Shown here in pieces: positions 8,894 through 18,522 of a DNA stretch of 64,000 nt. The DNA is taken from positions 124,001 through 188,000 of the forward strand of contig CANMMF010000006.1 in NCBI GenBank assembly GCA_947498985.1. Direction: 5' to 3'. Source of the stretch: an uncultured Paracoccaceae bacterium (GTDB lineage Bacteria > Pseudomonadota > Alphaproteobacteria > Rhodobacterales > Rhodobacteraceae). The notes beneath the pieces are model-generated. The model was not told the origin of the DNA. It did no database searches and worked only from the letters and a program-made list of their open reading frames with translations. The translations under genes and the position numbers were made by a program. Each line of letters begins with the position of its first letter. Position 1 is the first letter of the stretch.

Positions 8894-10090
8894 ATGCAAA
8901 GAGATCGCTTACTCACGTCACTGGCGGCCCGCAATCCACTCAGCCGACCGATGCAACACTCCGCGCACCGACGCAAATTCATGCAAACCGTCGCCGCGGG
9001 CATGGCCGCCGCCGCCTTGCCCGGCGGGCTGGCCGCGCAGACCGACCGGCCGCTGTCGCTGCTGACCTGGGACGCCTATGCCGACCCCAACCTGCTGGCG
9101 CTCTGGCGCGACCGGACGGGCACGGATGTCCGCTACGAGATCCACATCTCCGATCCAACCTCTGTGAACCGGCTGCGCGCCGGTGAAACCTCGGTCTGGG
9201 ATTTCATCAACGTCAACAACCCCTGGGCGCGCAACGTCATGTGGCCCGCGGGTCTGATCAAGGATCTGCCCAAGGAGCGCTTCGAGCCGCTTTATGCAGA
9301 GATGAAGCCGAAGTTCCAGATGCCCTACAAATGGGCGATGAGCGAGGATGACGACCATCTGCTGGGCATCGTGCAGCGCTACGAGACCTTCGACTTCGTG
9401 GTGAACCCGGATGTCATCTCACCCGCTCTGGCGCAGGACGAAGGCTGGGATCTCTTCAACAACCCCGATTTTGCCGGACGCTACGGGATCCTCGCCTATG
9501 AGGACTGGAACGTCATGGATATCTGCATGGGTGCGGGCGTGCACCCGTTCAAAGAAAAATCCGACGAGGATGTGGCCAGGTTCGAGGAGACCTGCAAGCG
9601 CTGGATCGACAACGCAGCACTGATCACCACCGATTTTGTGCAGCTGAACCTTGCCATTCTCAATGGCGAGATCGACCTTTACTTCACCGGCGGCACCTAC
9701 ACCACCGCAGCGGCGCGGCTGGAAGGTGTGACCGAGCTTTATGCCATCACCCCCAACAGCGGCCCCGCCGACGGCAAGGGCGGCATCAACTGGATCGAGC
9801 TCAACTCCGCGGTCAACAACCCCGACTTCCACGACAAGGCGTTCGACTGGCTGGAGTTCATCACCACCGTCGATGCCGCCGAGCTGGTGGCGCGCGGCAA
9901 TGGCAACCTGCAGCCCGTGAGCCAGATGTCGAACCCCGATCTGATGGCGCGCTTCTCGGCGGATGAGCTGGCGGCGATCCAGTGGGACGAGTTCGACCAG
10001 CGCATCGCCAACGCGGTCGAGTTCGACATCGTGCCCGACTATGACCGCCTCTATGACATCTATTCCGCCGCCATGCGCGAGCGGGGCTGA
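8894..10090 (+). CDS. Periplasmic substrate-binding protein, PotD/PotF type
   Basis: A 398-residue exported binding protein of a spermidine/putrescine-type ABC importer. The N-terminus has a twin-arginine-like leader (HRRKFMQ, residues 26-32) followed by a hydrophobic Ala-rich stretch and a likely cleavage after LAAQ. The mature start LSLLTWDAYADP is typical of PotD-like proteins. The ATG at 8894 has GGGAGAG just upstream. The first 20 residues before the RR motif are longer than usual, so M20 (MQHSAHRR) is a possible alternative start. It begins a potD-A-B-C gene order; the actual ligand could be a polyamine, an opine-like amine or another cation. Confidence 0.9.
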   Translation: MQRDRLLTSLAARNPLSRPMQHSAHRRKFMQTVAAGMAAAALPGGLAAQTDRPLSLLTWDAYADPNLLALWRDRTGTDVRYEIHISDPTSVNRLRAGETSVWDFINVNNPWARNVMWPAGLIKDLPKERFEPLYAEMKPKFQMPYKWAMSEDDDHLLGIVQRYETFDFVVNPDVISPALAQDEGWDLFNNPDFAGRYGILAYEDWNVMDICMGAGVHPFKEKSDEDVARFEETCKRWIDNAALITTDFVQLNLAILNGEIDLYFTGGTYTTAAARLEGVTELYAITPNSGPADGKGGINWIELNSAVNNPDFHDKAFDWLEFITTVDAAELVARGNGNLQPVSQMSNPDLMARFSADELAAIQWDEFDQRIANAVEFDIVPDYDRLYDIYSAAMRERG

Positions 10091-10092
10091 GC

Positions 10093-11151
10093 GTGACGCC
10101 AGCCGAAGATGTGTCCAATGGCCGGCCAGTGATCCTGTCACTGGCCGGTTTGTCGAAAAGCTTCGGCTCGCTGAAAGCGGTCGACGACATCTCGCTCGAC
10201 ATTCCCGAAGGCGAGTTCCTGACCATCGTGGGCCCGTCGGGCAGCGGCAAGTCGACGCTGGTGCGTCTGCTGGCCGGGCTCGAGACGCCCAGCGGCGGCG
10301 ATCTGTTCCTGCGCGAGGCACGGATCACCGACCATCCCGCCAACAAGCGGCCCACGGCGATGGTGTTCCAGTCGCTGGCGTTGTTTGACCACCGCACCGT
10401 CGGGCAGAACATCGAATTTGCCATGAAGATGAAGGGCGTGCCCGCCGCGCAGCGCCGCCAACGCGCGCTGGAGCTGCTGAGCCTCGTGCGCCTGCCCGAG
10501 GCCTATTACACCCGCCCGGTCACGCAATGTTCGGGTGGTGAACGCCAGCGGGTGGCGCTGGCGCGGGCCTTTGCCTCCGAACCCGAGATCCTGTTTTTCG
10601 ACGAGCCGCTTTCGGCCATCGACTACCGCCTGCGCAAGACCCTGGAGGTGGAGCTGAAAGAGCTGCACCAGCGCACCCGCCGCACCTTTGTCTACATCAC
10701 CCACAGCCTCGAGGAGGCGATGGTGATGTCCGACCGCATCGCGATCATGCAGGATGGCCGGATCGTGCAGACCGGCACACCCGCCGAGATCTACGGCGCG
10801 CCCGCCAACCGCTTTGTGGCGTCGTTCATGGGCGAAGTGAACATCCTGACGGTGGAGCGCGGTGCGGCGGGCGGGGCCACATTCGCCGAGATCGGCCAGC
10901 CGGCGGAGGCACCGCGGGGCGCCTATGCGATGATCCGGCCCGAGGCGCTGGCGCTTGGCGACGGCCCCGTCACCGCGCAGCTTGAAGTCACGCAGCGGCT
11001 ATTGCTCGGCTCGCGCACGCAGGTGCATCTGGTCGCGCCATCCGGGGCCACGCTGATCTCCGAACTGCCCGGCTCCGCGCCGGAGCTGCAGATCGGCACA
11101 CGCCACGCCTTTTCCTTCGCACCCGCCGACATCGCCTGGATGGAGACATGA
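10093..11151 (+). CDS. ABC transporter ATP-binding protein, PotA type
   Basis: A 352-residue ATPase with Walker A GPSGSGKST (47-55), a CSGGERQRV signature, Walker B ILFFDEPLSAID and a C-terminal TOBE-like domain. It starts with GTG two bases after the binding-protein stop and ends in an ATGA overlap with the first permease. It energises uptake through the two downstream permeases. The signature begins with CSGG instead of LSGG, which is a minor variation. Confidence 0.94.
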   Translation: MTPAEDVSNGRPVILSLAGLSKSFGSLKAVDDISLDIPEGEFLTIVGPSGSGKSTLVRLLAGLETPSGGDLFLREARITDHPANKRPTAMVFQSLALFDHRTVGQNIEFAMKMKGVPAAQRRQRALELLSLVRLPEAYYTRPVTQCSGGERQRVALARAFASEPEILFFDEPLSAIDYRLRKTLEVELKELHQRTRRTFVYITHSLEEAMVMSDRIAIMQDGRIVQTGTPAEIYGAPANRFVASFMGEVNILTVERGAAGGATFAEIGQPAEAPRGAYAMIRPEALALGDGPVTAQLEVTQRLLLGSRTQVHLVAPSGATLISELPGSAPELQIGTRHAFSFAPADIAWMET

Positions 11152-11996
11152 GAACCCGCACCTCCCCCGGCCCGTGGTTCGCGGCCCCCGTCGCGGTCTT
11201 CATGCTGCTCTGTTTTGCAGCGCCGATCCTGATCGTGACTTGGTACAGCCTGATGCCCAGCCGGACCTTCGATCTGACCGGCGCGCTGACCACCGAGAAC
11301 TATCGCGCGGCCTTTACCGAAGGCTATACCCGCCCGCTCCTGTGGTCCCTGCTGGGCGCCGCGACAACCACCGTGATCACCGCGCTTCTGGCCTGGCCCA
11401 CGGCGGTGATCCTGCATCGCTACGCGGGCAAATGGGCCTCCGTCACCTCGGCGCTGATCGCGCTGCCGATCTTCATCTCCGAAAGCGTGCGGCTTTTCGG
11501 CATGTCGGTCTTCCTGATGCCGCGTGGCGGCATTCTGGCGGGCTCGCTCAACGCGGTGTTCGGCATCCAGATCGGCTCCATCCTCAACACCTGGGCGGCG
11601 GCGCAGCTGGGGATGATCTACATCCACCTGCCCTTCATGCTGTTCCCGCTGCTGCTTGGCGTCAGCCTGATCCCCGCCGACCGGATCGAGGCCGCCCGCG
11701 ATCTCGGTGCCTCGCGCTGGCAGACCTTCCGCGAGGTCGAGCTGCCACTGGCCGCGCCCGGTCTGCTGATCGGCGCTCTGCTCACTTTCGTGCTTTGCCT
11801 TGGCGCCAATGCAGAGGCCGCGATCCTCGGCGGGCGCGCGGTCACGGTGATCACCGCCGCCATCGAGCAGCGGTTCAACTACGCGCAGGACTGGCCCATG
11901 GGGGCGGCACTCACCGTTCTGGTGATCCTCGTGACCGCGCTCATTGTGCTGCCGGTGCTGTCGCGGCTCGATCTGAACAAGCTGACGCGCCGGTGA
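11148..11996 (+). CDS. ABC transporter permease, PotB type
   Basis: A 282-residue inner-membrane protein with six predicted hydrophobic segments, beginning with an N-terminal one (about residues 11-31). The EAA loop reads EAARDLGASRWQTFREVELPLAAPG, where the ATPase docks. It overlaps the ATPase stop and the next permease start by four bases each, so the subunits are translated together. Confidence 0.93.
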   Translation: MRTRTSPGPWFAAPVAVFMLLCFAAPILIVTWYSLMPSRTFDLTGALTTENYRAAFTEGYTRPLLWSLLGAATTTVITALLAWPTAVILHRYAGKWASVTSALIALPIFISESVRLFGMSVFLMPRGGILAGSLNAVFGIQIGSILNTWAAAQLGMIYIHLPFMLFPLLLGVSLIPADRIEAARDLGASRWQTFREVELPLAAPGLLIGALLTFVLCLGANAEAAILGGRAVTVITAAIEQRFNYAQDWPMGAALTVLVILVTALIVLPVLSRLDLNKLTRR

Positions 11997-12796
11997 CGGG
12001 GGCGCGCCATATCACGGCGCTTCGGGCGCTCTGGGTCACCGCGATCCTGGCCTTTCTCTATGTGCCGATCATGTCCGTGGTGCTCGCCTCCATGGCCAAC
12101 ACGCGCTACATGCGCTTTCCGCACAAGGTCTGGACACTCGATGCCTATCGCGAGGCAATCGCCTCCTTCACCACATGGCAGATCCACGCCATCTCTTTCT
12201 GGATCGCGGTCTATGTGGTGATCTTCGCCGTCCTGCTCGGCACGCTGGGCGCCGTGGCCTTCGCGCGGTTCGACTGGCGCGGGCGCAGCGTGTTCCAGCG
12301 CCTTCTGGTGCTGCCGATCTTCTTTCCGCAACCGGTGCTGGGCCTCGCGCTGCTGCTGTCGCTGAACGCGGTCGGGCTGGCGCCCAGCTGGAAGACCGCC
12401 ATCGTCGCGCATCTGGTCTGGATCGTGCCGATTGTCACGCTGGTGATCTCGATCCGTTTTTTCGGCTATGACCCGGCGCAGGAAGAGGCCGCGCGCGATC
12501 TGGGCGCCAACCGCTGGCAGGTGATCCGCGAGGTCACCCTGCCCGCGCTCTGGCCGGGGATCTTTTCCGGCGCGCTCTTTGCGTTCCTGCTGTCGTGGTC
12601 GAACCTGCCGTTGTCGGTCTACACCTCCGGTCCGGACACGCCGCTGCCGGTCTGGCTGTTCTCGCGCACCGCCACGAATTACTCGCCGCTGGTGCCTTCG
12701 GTTGCGGTGATCGGGACGCTGATCTCGGCGCTGCTTGTGGTGTCGCTGGCGCTGCTTTTGATCACCGCGCGCCGTCTGCGTGCCCCGCGTGGTTAA
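11993..12796 (+). CDS. ABC transporter permease, PotC type
   Basis: A 267-residue inner-membrane permease with six hydrophobic stretches and the EAA loop EEAARDLGANRWQVIREVTLP. The GTG start at 11993 overlaps the PotB-type stop (GTGA). A longer open frame reaches back inside the upstream gene but is not used. Its partner is the PotB-type protein; the pair forms the channel of the importer. Confidence 0.93.
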   Translation: MTGARHITALRALWVTAILAFLYVPIMSVVLASMANTRYMRFPHKVWTLDAYREAIASFTTWQIHAISFWIAVYVVIFAVLLGTLGAVAFARFDWRGRSVFQRLLVLPIFFPQPVLGLALLLSLNAVGLAPSWKTAIVAHLVWIVPIVTLVISIRFFGYDPAQEEAARDLGANRWQVIREVTLPALWPGIFSGALFAFLLSWSNLPLSVYTSGPDTPLPVWLFSRTATNYSPLVPSVAVIGTLISALLVVSLALLLITARRLRAPRG

Positions 12797-12838
12797 GCAT
12801 ATGCCAGAGCCCGCCGCCGCCCCCGTTCGAGGCGCAGG

Positions 12839-13876
12839 ATGAGAAGTGCGCGGATCCTCCACATCGTCTCGGCCCATGCCGAAGGCGAGGTCGGCAACGT
12901 CATTGTCGGCGGCGTCGCCCCGCCGCCCGGCGACACGCTCTGGGAGCAGCGCAACTGGATCGCGCAGGACGACCAGCTGCGCAATTTCGTGCTCAACGAG
13001 CCGCGCGGATCGGTGGCCCATCACGTCAACCTGCTGGTGCCGCCAAAACACCCCGACGCGGAGGCCGCTTTCATCATCATGGAGCCCGAGGACACGCCCC
13101 CGATGTCCGGCTCGAACGCGATCTGCGTGGCGACCGTGCTGCTCGACACCGGGATTGTCGAGATGCGCGAACCGGTGACCGAGATGGTGCTGGAAGCGCC
13201 CGGCGGACTTGTGCATGTGCGGGCGCGGTGCCGCCAGGGCAAGGCGGAGCGGATCGAGGTCGAGAACCTGCCCTCGTTTGTGCATCGCCGCGCCGTCCCT
13301 CTGGAGGTCGAGGGCCTGCCCGCTCTGAGCGTCGACACCGCCTTTGGCGGCGACAGCTTTGTGATTGTGGATCCGGCTGCGCTGGGGCTCACGCTCGAGG
13401 CAGACAATGCGCAAGAACTTGCGGAGCTGGGGGTCAAGATCACCAACGCGGCCAATGCGCAGATGCGGTTCGAACATCCCGAGAAACCCGACTGGACGCA
13501 TCATTCCTTCTGTCTTTTTGCGGGCGCGGTCACGCGCGCGGGCCGGAGGCTGCGGGCAAAATCCGTGGTGGCCATCCAGCCGGGCAAGATCGACCGCTCG
13601 CCCACGGGCACGGCGGTCTCGGCCCGCATGGCGCTGCTGCACGCCACCGGAGAGATGGGGCCGCAGGACAGCTTCACCGGCGTGTCGATCATCGGCTCGG
13701 AATTCGAAGGACGGATCCTGGGAGAAACGCAGGTCGGCGCGACGCGGGCCATCAGACCGCAGATTTCCGGCCGCGCCTGGGTCACCGGCACCCATCAATA
13801 CATGCTCGACCCCGACGACCCCTGGCCCTCGGGCTACCGGCTTTCGGACACCTGGCCACGGTATCGCGACAGCTAG
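12839..13876 (+). CDS. Proline racemase-family protein with Ser/Thr in place of both catalytic Cys
   Basis: A 345-residue member of the proline racemase / hydroxyproline epimerase / trans-3-hydroxyproline dehydratase superfamily. The first catalytic position, normally in a CGH-type motif, is S90 ([10 protein letters not shown]); the second, normally in DRSPCGT, is T256 ([14 protein letters not shown]). Known family pairs are Cys/Cys and Ser/Cys (epimerases) and Cys/Thr (dehydratases); this protein has neither cysteine. The fold motifs are otherwise intact. It follows the Pot-like transporter by 42 bases and is likely cotranscribed, so its substrate is probably the imported compound, perhaps a cyclic imino acid or betaine (inference). 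Confidence 0.88.
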   Translation: MRSARILHIVSAHAEGEVGNVIVGGVAPPPGDTLWEQRNWIAQDDQLRNFVLNEPRGSVAHHVNLLVPPKHPDAEAAFIIMEPEDTPPMSGSNAICVATVLLDTGIVEMREPVTEMVLEAPGGLVHVRARCRQGKAERIEVENLPSFVHRRAVPLEVEGLPALSVDTAFGGDSFVIVDPAALGLTLEADNAQELAELGVKITNAANAQMRFEHPEKPDWTHHSFCLFAGAVTRAGRRLRAKSVVAIQPGKIDRSPTGTAVSARMALLHATGEMGPQDSFTGVSIIGSEFEGRILGETQVGATRAIRPQISGRAWVTGTHQYMLDPDDPWPSGYRLSDTWPRYRDS

Positions 13877-14172
13877 AACGGCCGGGTTTGCGGGTGCGCA
13901 TGGGCCCCTTTTGTGGTCATGGGACCGGATATGCCGCGCCAAACCGGTATTGGCGCTCAAGGCGGCATCGGGCCTTGCGCGCCGATGATCCACAACCGCT
14001 CCGGCATAAACACAATCGGACCCGGGATGCTGCCGGGCGCGGATCTGACCCGATGGGCTGCGCGCTCACGGGGCATCGGCAAGTAACTGAGTATTTTTGT
14101 CAGAAAGGGTTGATCTGCTCCGCGACTCCTGTAATTGATTAAATTAGTAAGGAATTTTCTTGGGAGAACACG
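13877..14172. other. Intergenic region before the iron-binding protein gene
   Basis: No gene is seen in these 296 bases. The first two thirds are G+C rich without clear signals. The last 80 bases are markedly AT rich and contain an imperfect palindrome with arms TAATT and AATTA near 14132-14146, then the ribosome site TTGGGAG before the ATG at 14173. This is a plausible promoter and operator for iron-responsive control, but I could not match it confidently to a known Irr, RirA or Fur box. Confidence 0.4.
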
Positions 14173-15186
14173 ATGACCATCAAGACATCCATGCTCGCTC
14201 TGGCCGTGGCCCTGACCGCCGCGCCCGCCTTCGCCGAAGGGGAGCTGAACCTCTATTCCTCGCGCCATTACGACACCGATGACCGGCTCTATACCGAGTT
14301 CACCGAAGCCACCGGCATCACCGTCAACCGCATCGAGGGCAATGCCGACGAGCTCATCGCCCGCATGGAGGCCGAAGGCGACAATTCTCCGGTTGACGTG
14401 TTCATGACCGTTGACACCGTGCGCATCACCCGCGCCAAGGAGATGGGCCTGCTGCAGCCCGTCGAGAGCGCGCTGCTCGAAGAGAAGATCCCCGCGAACC
14501 TGCAGGACGATGACAACCAGTGGTTTGCCTTCTCCAAGCGCGCACGCATTCTGTTTTACGACAAGAACGACGTCGAAAACCCGCCGATGACCTATCAGGA
14601 TCTTGCAAAACCCGAATACGAAGGCATGATCTGCATCCGGTCATCCTCGAATGTCTACACGCAGAACATCGTCGCGGCGCTTGTCGCGCATCTGGGCGAA
14701 GAGGCGACGGCAGAGTGGGCCCGCGCGGTGGTCGGCAATTTCGCCCGCGATCCGCAGGGGGGCGACACCGATCAGCTGCGCGGCATCGTCTCGGGCGAAT
14801 GCGACATCGCCATGTCGAACACCTATTATTTCGCCCGCGCGCTGCGCAAGGACGTCTCGGGCCTTTCGGACAGCATCGACATGGTCGGCTGGGTGTTCCC
14901 CAACCAGGACGATATCGGCGCGCATGTGAACATCTCGGGTGGTGGCGTCGCGGCCAACGCGCCGAACCGCGACAATGCCGTCGCGTTCCTCGAATATCTC
15001 GCCTCCGCGCAGGCGCAGGACTATTTCTCGGCGGGCAATGACGAATACCCGGTGGTGGACGACGCGCCACTGGCGGAGTCGGTGAAGGCGCTCGGTGACT
15101 TCACAGAAGACGCGATCCCGCTGTCGGACATTGCCGACAACATCTCGGCGGCGCAGAAGATCCTGGCGGATGCGGGCTGGAAATAA
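14173..15186 (+). CDS. Fe(III) ABC transporter periplasmic binding protein (FbpA/FutA type)
   Basis: A 337-residue periplasmic protein with a clear signal peptide (MTIKTSM..., cleavage after APAFA, residue about 21). The mature start ELNLYSSRHYDTD is typical of ferric binding proteins, and the tyrosine pair that ligates Fe(III) is visible as NTYYF (Y218, Y219). It delivers ferric iron to a FbpB-type permease, which is encoded immediately downstream on the opposite strand. It ends at a strong terminator that lies inside the convergent gene. No matching ATPase is nearby. Confidence 0.94.
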   Translation: MTIKTSMLALAVALTAAPAFAEGELNLYSSRHYDTDDRLYTEFTEATGITVNRIEGNADELIARMEAEGDNSPVDVFMTVDTVRITRAKEMGLLQPVESALLEEKIPANLQDDDNQWFAFSKRARILFYDKNDVENPPMTYQDLAKPEYEGMICIRSSSNVYTQNIVAALVAHLGEEATAEWARAVVGNFARDPQGGDTDQLRGIVSGECDIAMSNTYYFARALRKDVSGLSDSIDMVGWVFPNQDDIGAHVNISGGGVAANAPNRDNAVAFLEYLASAQAQDYFSAGNDEYPVVDDAPLAESVKALGDFTEDAIPLSDIADNISAAQKILADAGWK

Positions 15187-15212
15187 GCCTCGGGCACCTC
15201 TGGAACAGCCCT

Positions 15213-16871
15213 TCAGGCGCGCCTCAGCGGCGCGCCTTTTCTGTTGCGTTGCCGCGACCGCCAGTCGCCGATCTGCGCGCAGAGCAGGATCACCGGCAGA
15301 AGGCCGATGCCCGCGATCATCAGGCTCGGCACCGCCGCGCCTTCGAGCCGCTCGTCCGAGGCCAGACGGAACGCCTGAACCGCCAGCGTGTCGTAATTGA
15401 ACGGCCGCAGGATAAGCGTGGCAGGCAGCTCCTTGATCGTGTCGACAAAGACGATCAGCAGCGCCGTCAGGATGCTGCCGCGCAGCACCGGCAGATGGAC
15501 CGAGCGCACAGTGCCCCAGATCGATCGCCCCAGCACCCGCGACGCGGCGTCGATATTGGGTGTGACCGTGGCCAGCCCGCTGTCATAGGCGCCGATGGCG
15601 GCGGCCAGAAAGCGGATGAGATAGGCCGCCACCAGCAGCCAGATCGACCCCGAGATCAAGAGCCCGGTAGAGATGTCGAACCAGGCCTCCATCCGCGCGT
15701 CCAGCCAGTTGTCGAACCGCGCAAACGGCACCAGCAGACCGACCGCGATGACCCCCCCCGGCACCGCATAGCCGAGCCGTCCGATAAAGAGCGTGGCCAG
15801 CGAGGTGCGGTTCGACACGACCCGGTGGAAGGTGCCGAGCATGACCGCCGCCCCAACCGTCAGCACCGCCGCAATCCCCGCAAGCATCAGCGAGTTCCGG
15901 ATGAACCCGAGATAACGCGGGCTGAAGATGTCCTGCTCGGAGCGCAGCCCCATGAGGATGAGCGTGAGCGTCGGGATGATCACCCCCAGCAGCACCGGCA
16001 GGGCGCAGGCCAGCTGCGCTGCCAGCGCGCGTCCACCCGAAAGCTCAAAGCGCGAAAACGGCACCTGCCGGCCCTTCACCGCAAAGGCCGCCCCGCCCCG
16101 GTTCATGTATTCCAGCGCCGCCACCAGCAGCGCAAAACCCAGCAGACCCATGGCCAGCTGTGCCGCCGCGGCGCGGTCGGCCAGGCCAAACCAGCTGGTG
16201 TAGATGCCGGTTGCAAAGGTCTGCACGCTGAAATGCGCCACCGTGCCGAAATCGGCGATGGTCTCCATCACCACCAGCAGGGTGCCCGCCGCAATCGCCG
16301 GACGCGCCATGGGTACGGAGACCCGCAGGAAGGCGCCCATTGGCGAAGAGCCCAGCGACCGCGCCGCATAAAACGGCGTGGCCGCCTGCATCCGGAACGC
16401 GGTGCGTGCCATGAGATAGACATAAGGATATAGGACCAGCGTCAGCATCAGCGCCGCGCCGCCCAGCGAGCGGATCTCCGGAAACCAGTAGTCGCGCGGG
16501 CCCCATCCCGTCACGTGGCGCAGCGTCGATTGCACGATGCCCGGATGGTCCAGCACATCTGTATAGGCATAGGCCAGCACATAGGCCGGAAAGGCCAGCG
16601 GCACGACCAGCGCGACCTCCAGAAACCGCCTGCCGCGGAACTCCGAAGTGACCACCAGCCAGGCCGTCACGCTGCCGATCACGATGCTGCCGGTGGCCAC
16701 CAGCACCACCAGCACCAGCGTGGTCCAGCTGTAGCGCCACAACACCGTCTGCGCGAGCTGCGTCAGCGTGTCGAAGGTGCCGAACATCGCGGCCGCGACG
16801 ACGCCGACGATCGGCAACAGGCAGATCGCTGCCACCAGAAGGGCCGTTCCGGAAATCAGTCGCTTGTCCAT
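15213..16871 (-). CDS. Fe(III) ABC transporter permease, fused two-domain (FbpB type)
   Basis: A 552-residue inner-membrane protein with about twelve hydrophobic segments forming two permease domains in one chain, as in FbpB/SfuB iron transporters. EAA-like loops occur in both halves (ARSLGSSPMGAFLRVSVPMARPA and SRVLGRSIWGTVRSVHLPVL). The start is ATG at 16871 (MDKRLISG); upstream frame extension has no membrane or permease character. It is convergent to the binding protein and shares its terminator sequence with the final codons. The ATPase subunit must be elsewhere in the genome. Confidence 0.92.
   Translation of the reverse strand: MDKRLISGTALLVAAICLLPIVGVVAAAMFGTFDTLTQLAQTVLWRYSWTTLVLVVLVATGSIVIGSVTAWLVVTSEFRGRRFLEVALVVPLAFPAYVLAYAYTDVLDHPGIVQSTLRHVTGWGPRDYWFPEIRSLGGAALMLTLVLYPYVYLMARTAFRMQAATPFYAARSLGSSPMGAFLRVSVPMARPAIAAGTLLVVMETIADFGTVAHFSVQTFATGIYTSWFGLADRAAAAQLAMGLLGFALLVAALEYMNRGGAAFAVKGRQVPFSRFELSGGRALAAQLACALPVLLGVIIPTLTLILMGLRSEQDIFSPRYLGFIRNSLMLAGIAAVLTVGAAVMLGTFHRVVSNRTSLATLFIGRLGYAVPGGVIAVGLLVPFARFDNWLDARMEAWFDISTGLLISGSIWLLVAAYLIRFLAAAIGAYDSGLATVTPNIDAASRVLGRSIWGTVRSVHLPVLRGSILTALLIVFVDTIKELPATLILRPFNYDTLAVQAFRLASDERLEGAAVPSLMIAGIGLLPVILLCAQIGDWRSRQRNRKGAPLRRA
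15216..15240 (+). terminator. Rho-independent terminator of the iron-binding protein gene
   Basis: Two identical self-complementary arms GGCGCGCC (15216-15223 and 15229-15236) are separated by five bases and followed by TTTT. It lies 30 bases after the binding-protein stop and overlaps the final codons of the convergent permease gene. Confidence 0.85.
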
Positions 16872-17272
16872 GAAAGCGCCACCACGCGTTGTCGGTCTGC
16901 CGTGGTCTAGCGTGGATCCTCGCGATGTTACAGGCCCGATTGATTTGGTCGGGATTGGGGATCCGGCGATGAACACAGAGCAGGCTCTGCTCGGCGGTGG
17001 CGAGGCGCAGGGGCTCTGGCGCGTGGGTCTGTGAACGCCGCAGATATCTTCGGGCGGTCCCTGCAGACAGACCCGTCCCCACGTCAGCTTGCGCGACGCG
17101 CCATCCGGCGCGGCGGCCTGCGCGCCGGACCGGATCCGGAGCGCCACCCCGAGCCGCACGGATGCCGCCACGAGACGCGCGACGCCAGAATGACCCTATG
17201 CCTGCCGCCCGAAATGTGATCTGCGCGGCTTGCGCATAACCGCACGGATGCAAGGCAGGGAGGGATCACGGC
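16872..17272. other. 401-base divergent intergenic region
   Basis: Lies between the iron permease gene (leftward) and the MFS gene (rightward), so it should hold two promoters. I see no convincing coding frame, no clear operator palindrome and no terminator. The MFS gene has GGGAGGGA before its ATG. Confidence 0.35.
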
Positions 17273-18472
17273 ATGAAACTGAACGGCCCGTTTCTGTTCA
17301 TCCTTGCCACGCTGATGATCGATGCCATCGGCGTCGGCATCGTGTTTCCGATCATGCCCGACCTCATGGACCGCGTCGGCGCGCAGAGCACGGCGGAAGG
17401 CGCGCTCTGGAGCGGGGTGATGATGTCCGCCTATGCCGCGGCGATGTTTCTCTTCGGGCCGATCATCGGAAGCCTGTCGGACGCGTTTGGCCGCAGGCCG
17501 ATCCTGATCCTCGCGCTTGCGACGCTCACCATCGACTATGTCATCATGGCGCTCGCCCAGACCTACTGGATCTTGCTGGTGGGCCGGGTCCTGGCGGGGC
17601 TCGCGGGCGCCACCTACATCACCGCGACGGCCTATATCTCGGACATCGCCCGACCCGAAGAGCGCGGCGCGGCCTTCGGCATGATCGGCGCGGCCTTCGG
17701 CATCGGGTTTGTGCTGGGCCCCGCGCTCGGCGGGCTGGCCTCGGGTGTGCATGTCAGCGCGCCGTTCTGGATCGCCGCCGCTCTGTCGGCGCTCAACGTG
17801 CTCTTTGGCCTCGTCGTCCTGCCGGAATCGCTGAAACCGGAGAACCGCCGCCCCTTCGGCAAGCGCGACCTGAACCCGTTCGGCTCCATCCTGCGGGCCT
17901 TTGTCATCCCCGGCCTCGCCATTCCGCTGATCTGCATCTTTGTCTTCGAGTTCGCGAACCTGGTCTATCCGACCCTGTGGGCGTTCTGGGGCCGCGAGGT
18001 GTTTGGCTGGGACGGCTTCACCATCGGCCTGACGCTTTCGGCCTACGGCGTGCTCATCGCGGTTGTGCAGGCCGGGATCCTGCCCCGGCTGACCCGACGC
18101 CTGGGCGATTTCGCCACGCTGCTCATCGCGGTTGTCGCGGGCATCGTCGGATTGGTCGGATTCGGCTTCGCAAATGCGGTCTGGGTTGTGGCGATGGTCC
18201 TGCCCATCGCGGCGCTGTCGGACATGGCGCCGCCCCTGATGACCGCCTTTGCGGCAAACCGGGTGGGCGAAGATCAGCAGGGGCTGGTGCAGGGCGTGAT
18301 CGCGTCGCTGTCCTCGGTGGGGGCCGTGGCCGCGCCACTGGCGCTTACCGGGGTCTTCGAGCGCTTCGTGGATGACGCGGGCCTGTATTTCCCGGGCGCG
18401 CCTTTTGTGCTCGCGGCGGTTCTGATCGCGGCGATCTTCCCGCTTGTGTCGCGGCTCGGCGCCCGCGGCTAG
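17273..18472 (+). CDS. MFS drug/proton antiporter, TetA-like
   Basis: A 399-residue membrane protein with twelve hydrophobic segments. The MFS motif A is GSLSDAFGRRP (66-76), between TM2 and TM3, and motif C-like glycines (GPALGG) occur in TM5, as in 12-TM drug exporters such as TetA and Bcr. It probably exports a toxic or waste compound in exchange for protons. Length and charge pattern fit tetracycline-resistance-like proteins in environmental bacteria, most of which are not proven resistance determinants. The neighbouring convergent LysR gene could regulate it, though LysR usually controls divergent targets. Confidence 0.88.
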   Translation: MKLNGPFLFILATLMIDAIGVGIVFPIMPDLMDRVGAQSTAEGALWSGVMMSAYAAAMFLFGPIIGSLSDAFGRRPILILALATLTIDYVIMALAQTYWILLVGRVLAGLAGATYITATAYISDIARPEERGAAFGMIGAAFGIGFVLGPALGGLASGVHVSAPFWIAAALSALNVLFGLVVLPESLKPENRRPFGKRDLNPFGSILRAFVIPGLAIPLICIFVFEFANLVYPTLWAFWGREVFGWDGFTIGLTLSAYGVLIAVVQAGILPRLTRRLGDFATLLIAVVAGIVGLVGFGFANAVWVVAMVLPIAALSDMAPPLMTAFAANRVGEDQQGLVQGVIASLSSVGAVAAPLALTGVFERFVDDAGLYFPGAPFVLAAVLIAAIFPLVSRLGARG

Positions 18473-18522
18473 CAAGCGGACAGCAGCCGCACCGCAAAGC
18501 TCTGCTCTGCGCCGCGCCGGTC

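Noticed and set aside
11879-13993. A 704-codon minus-strand open frame over transporter and racemase genes
   Set aside because: Arg/Gly/Ala/His-rich shadow typical of high G+C sequence, covering well supported genes.
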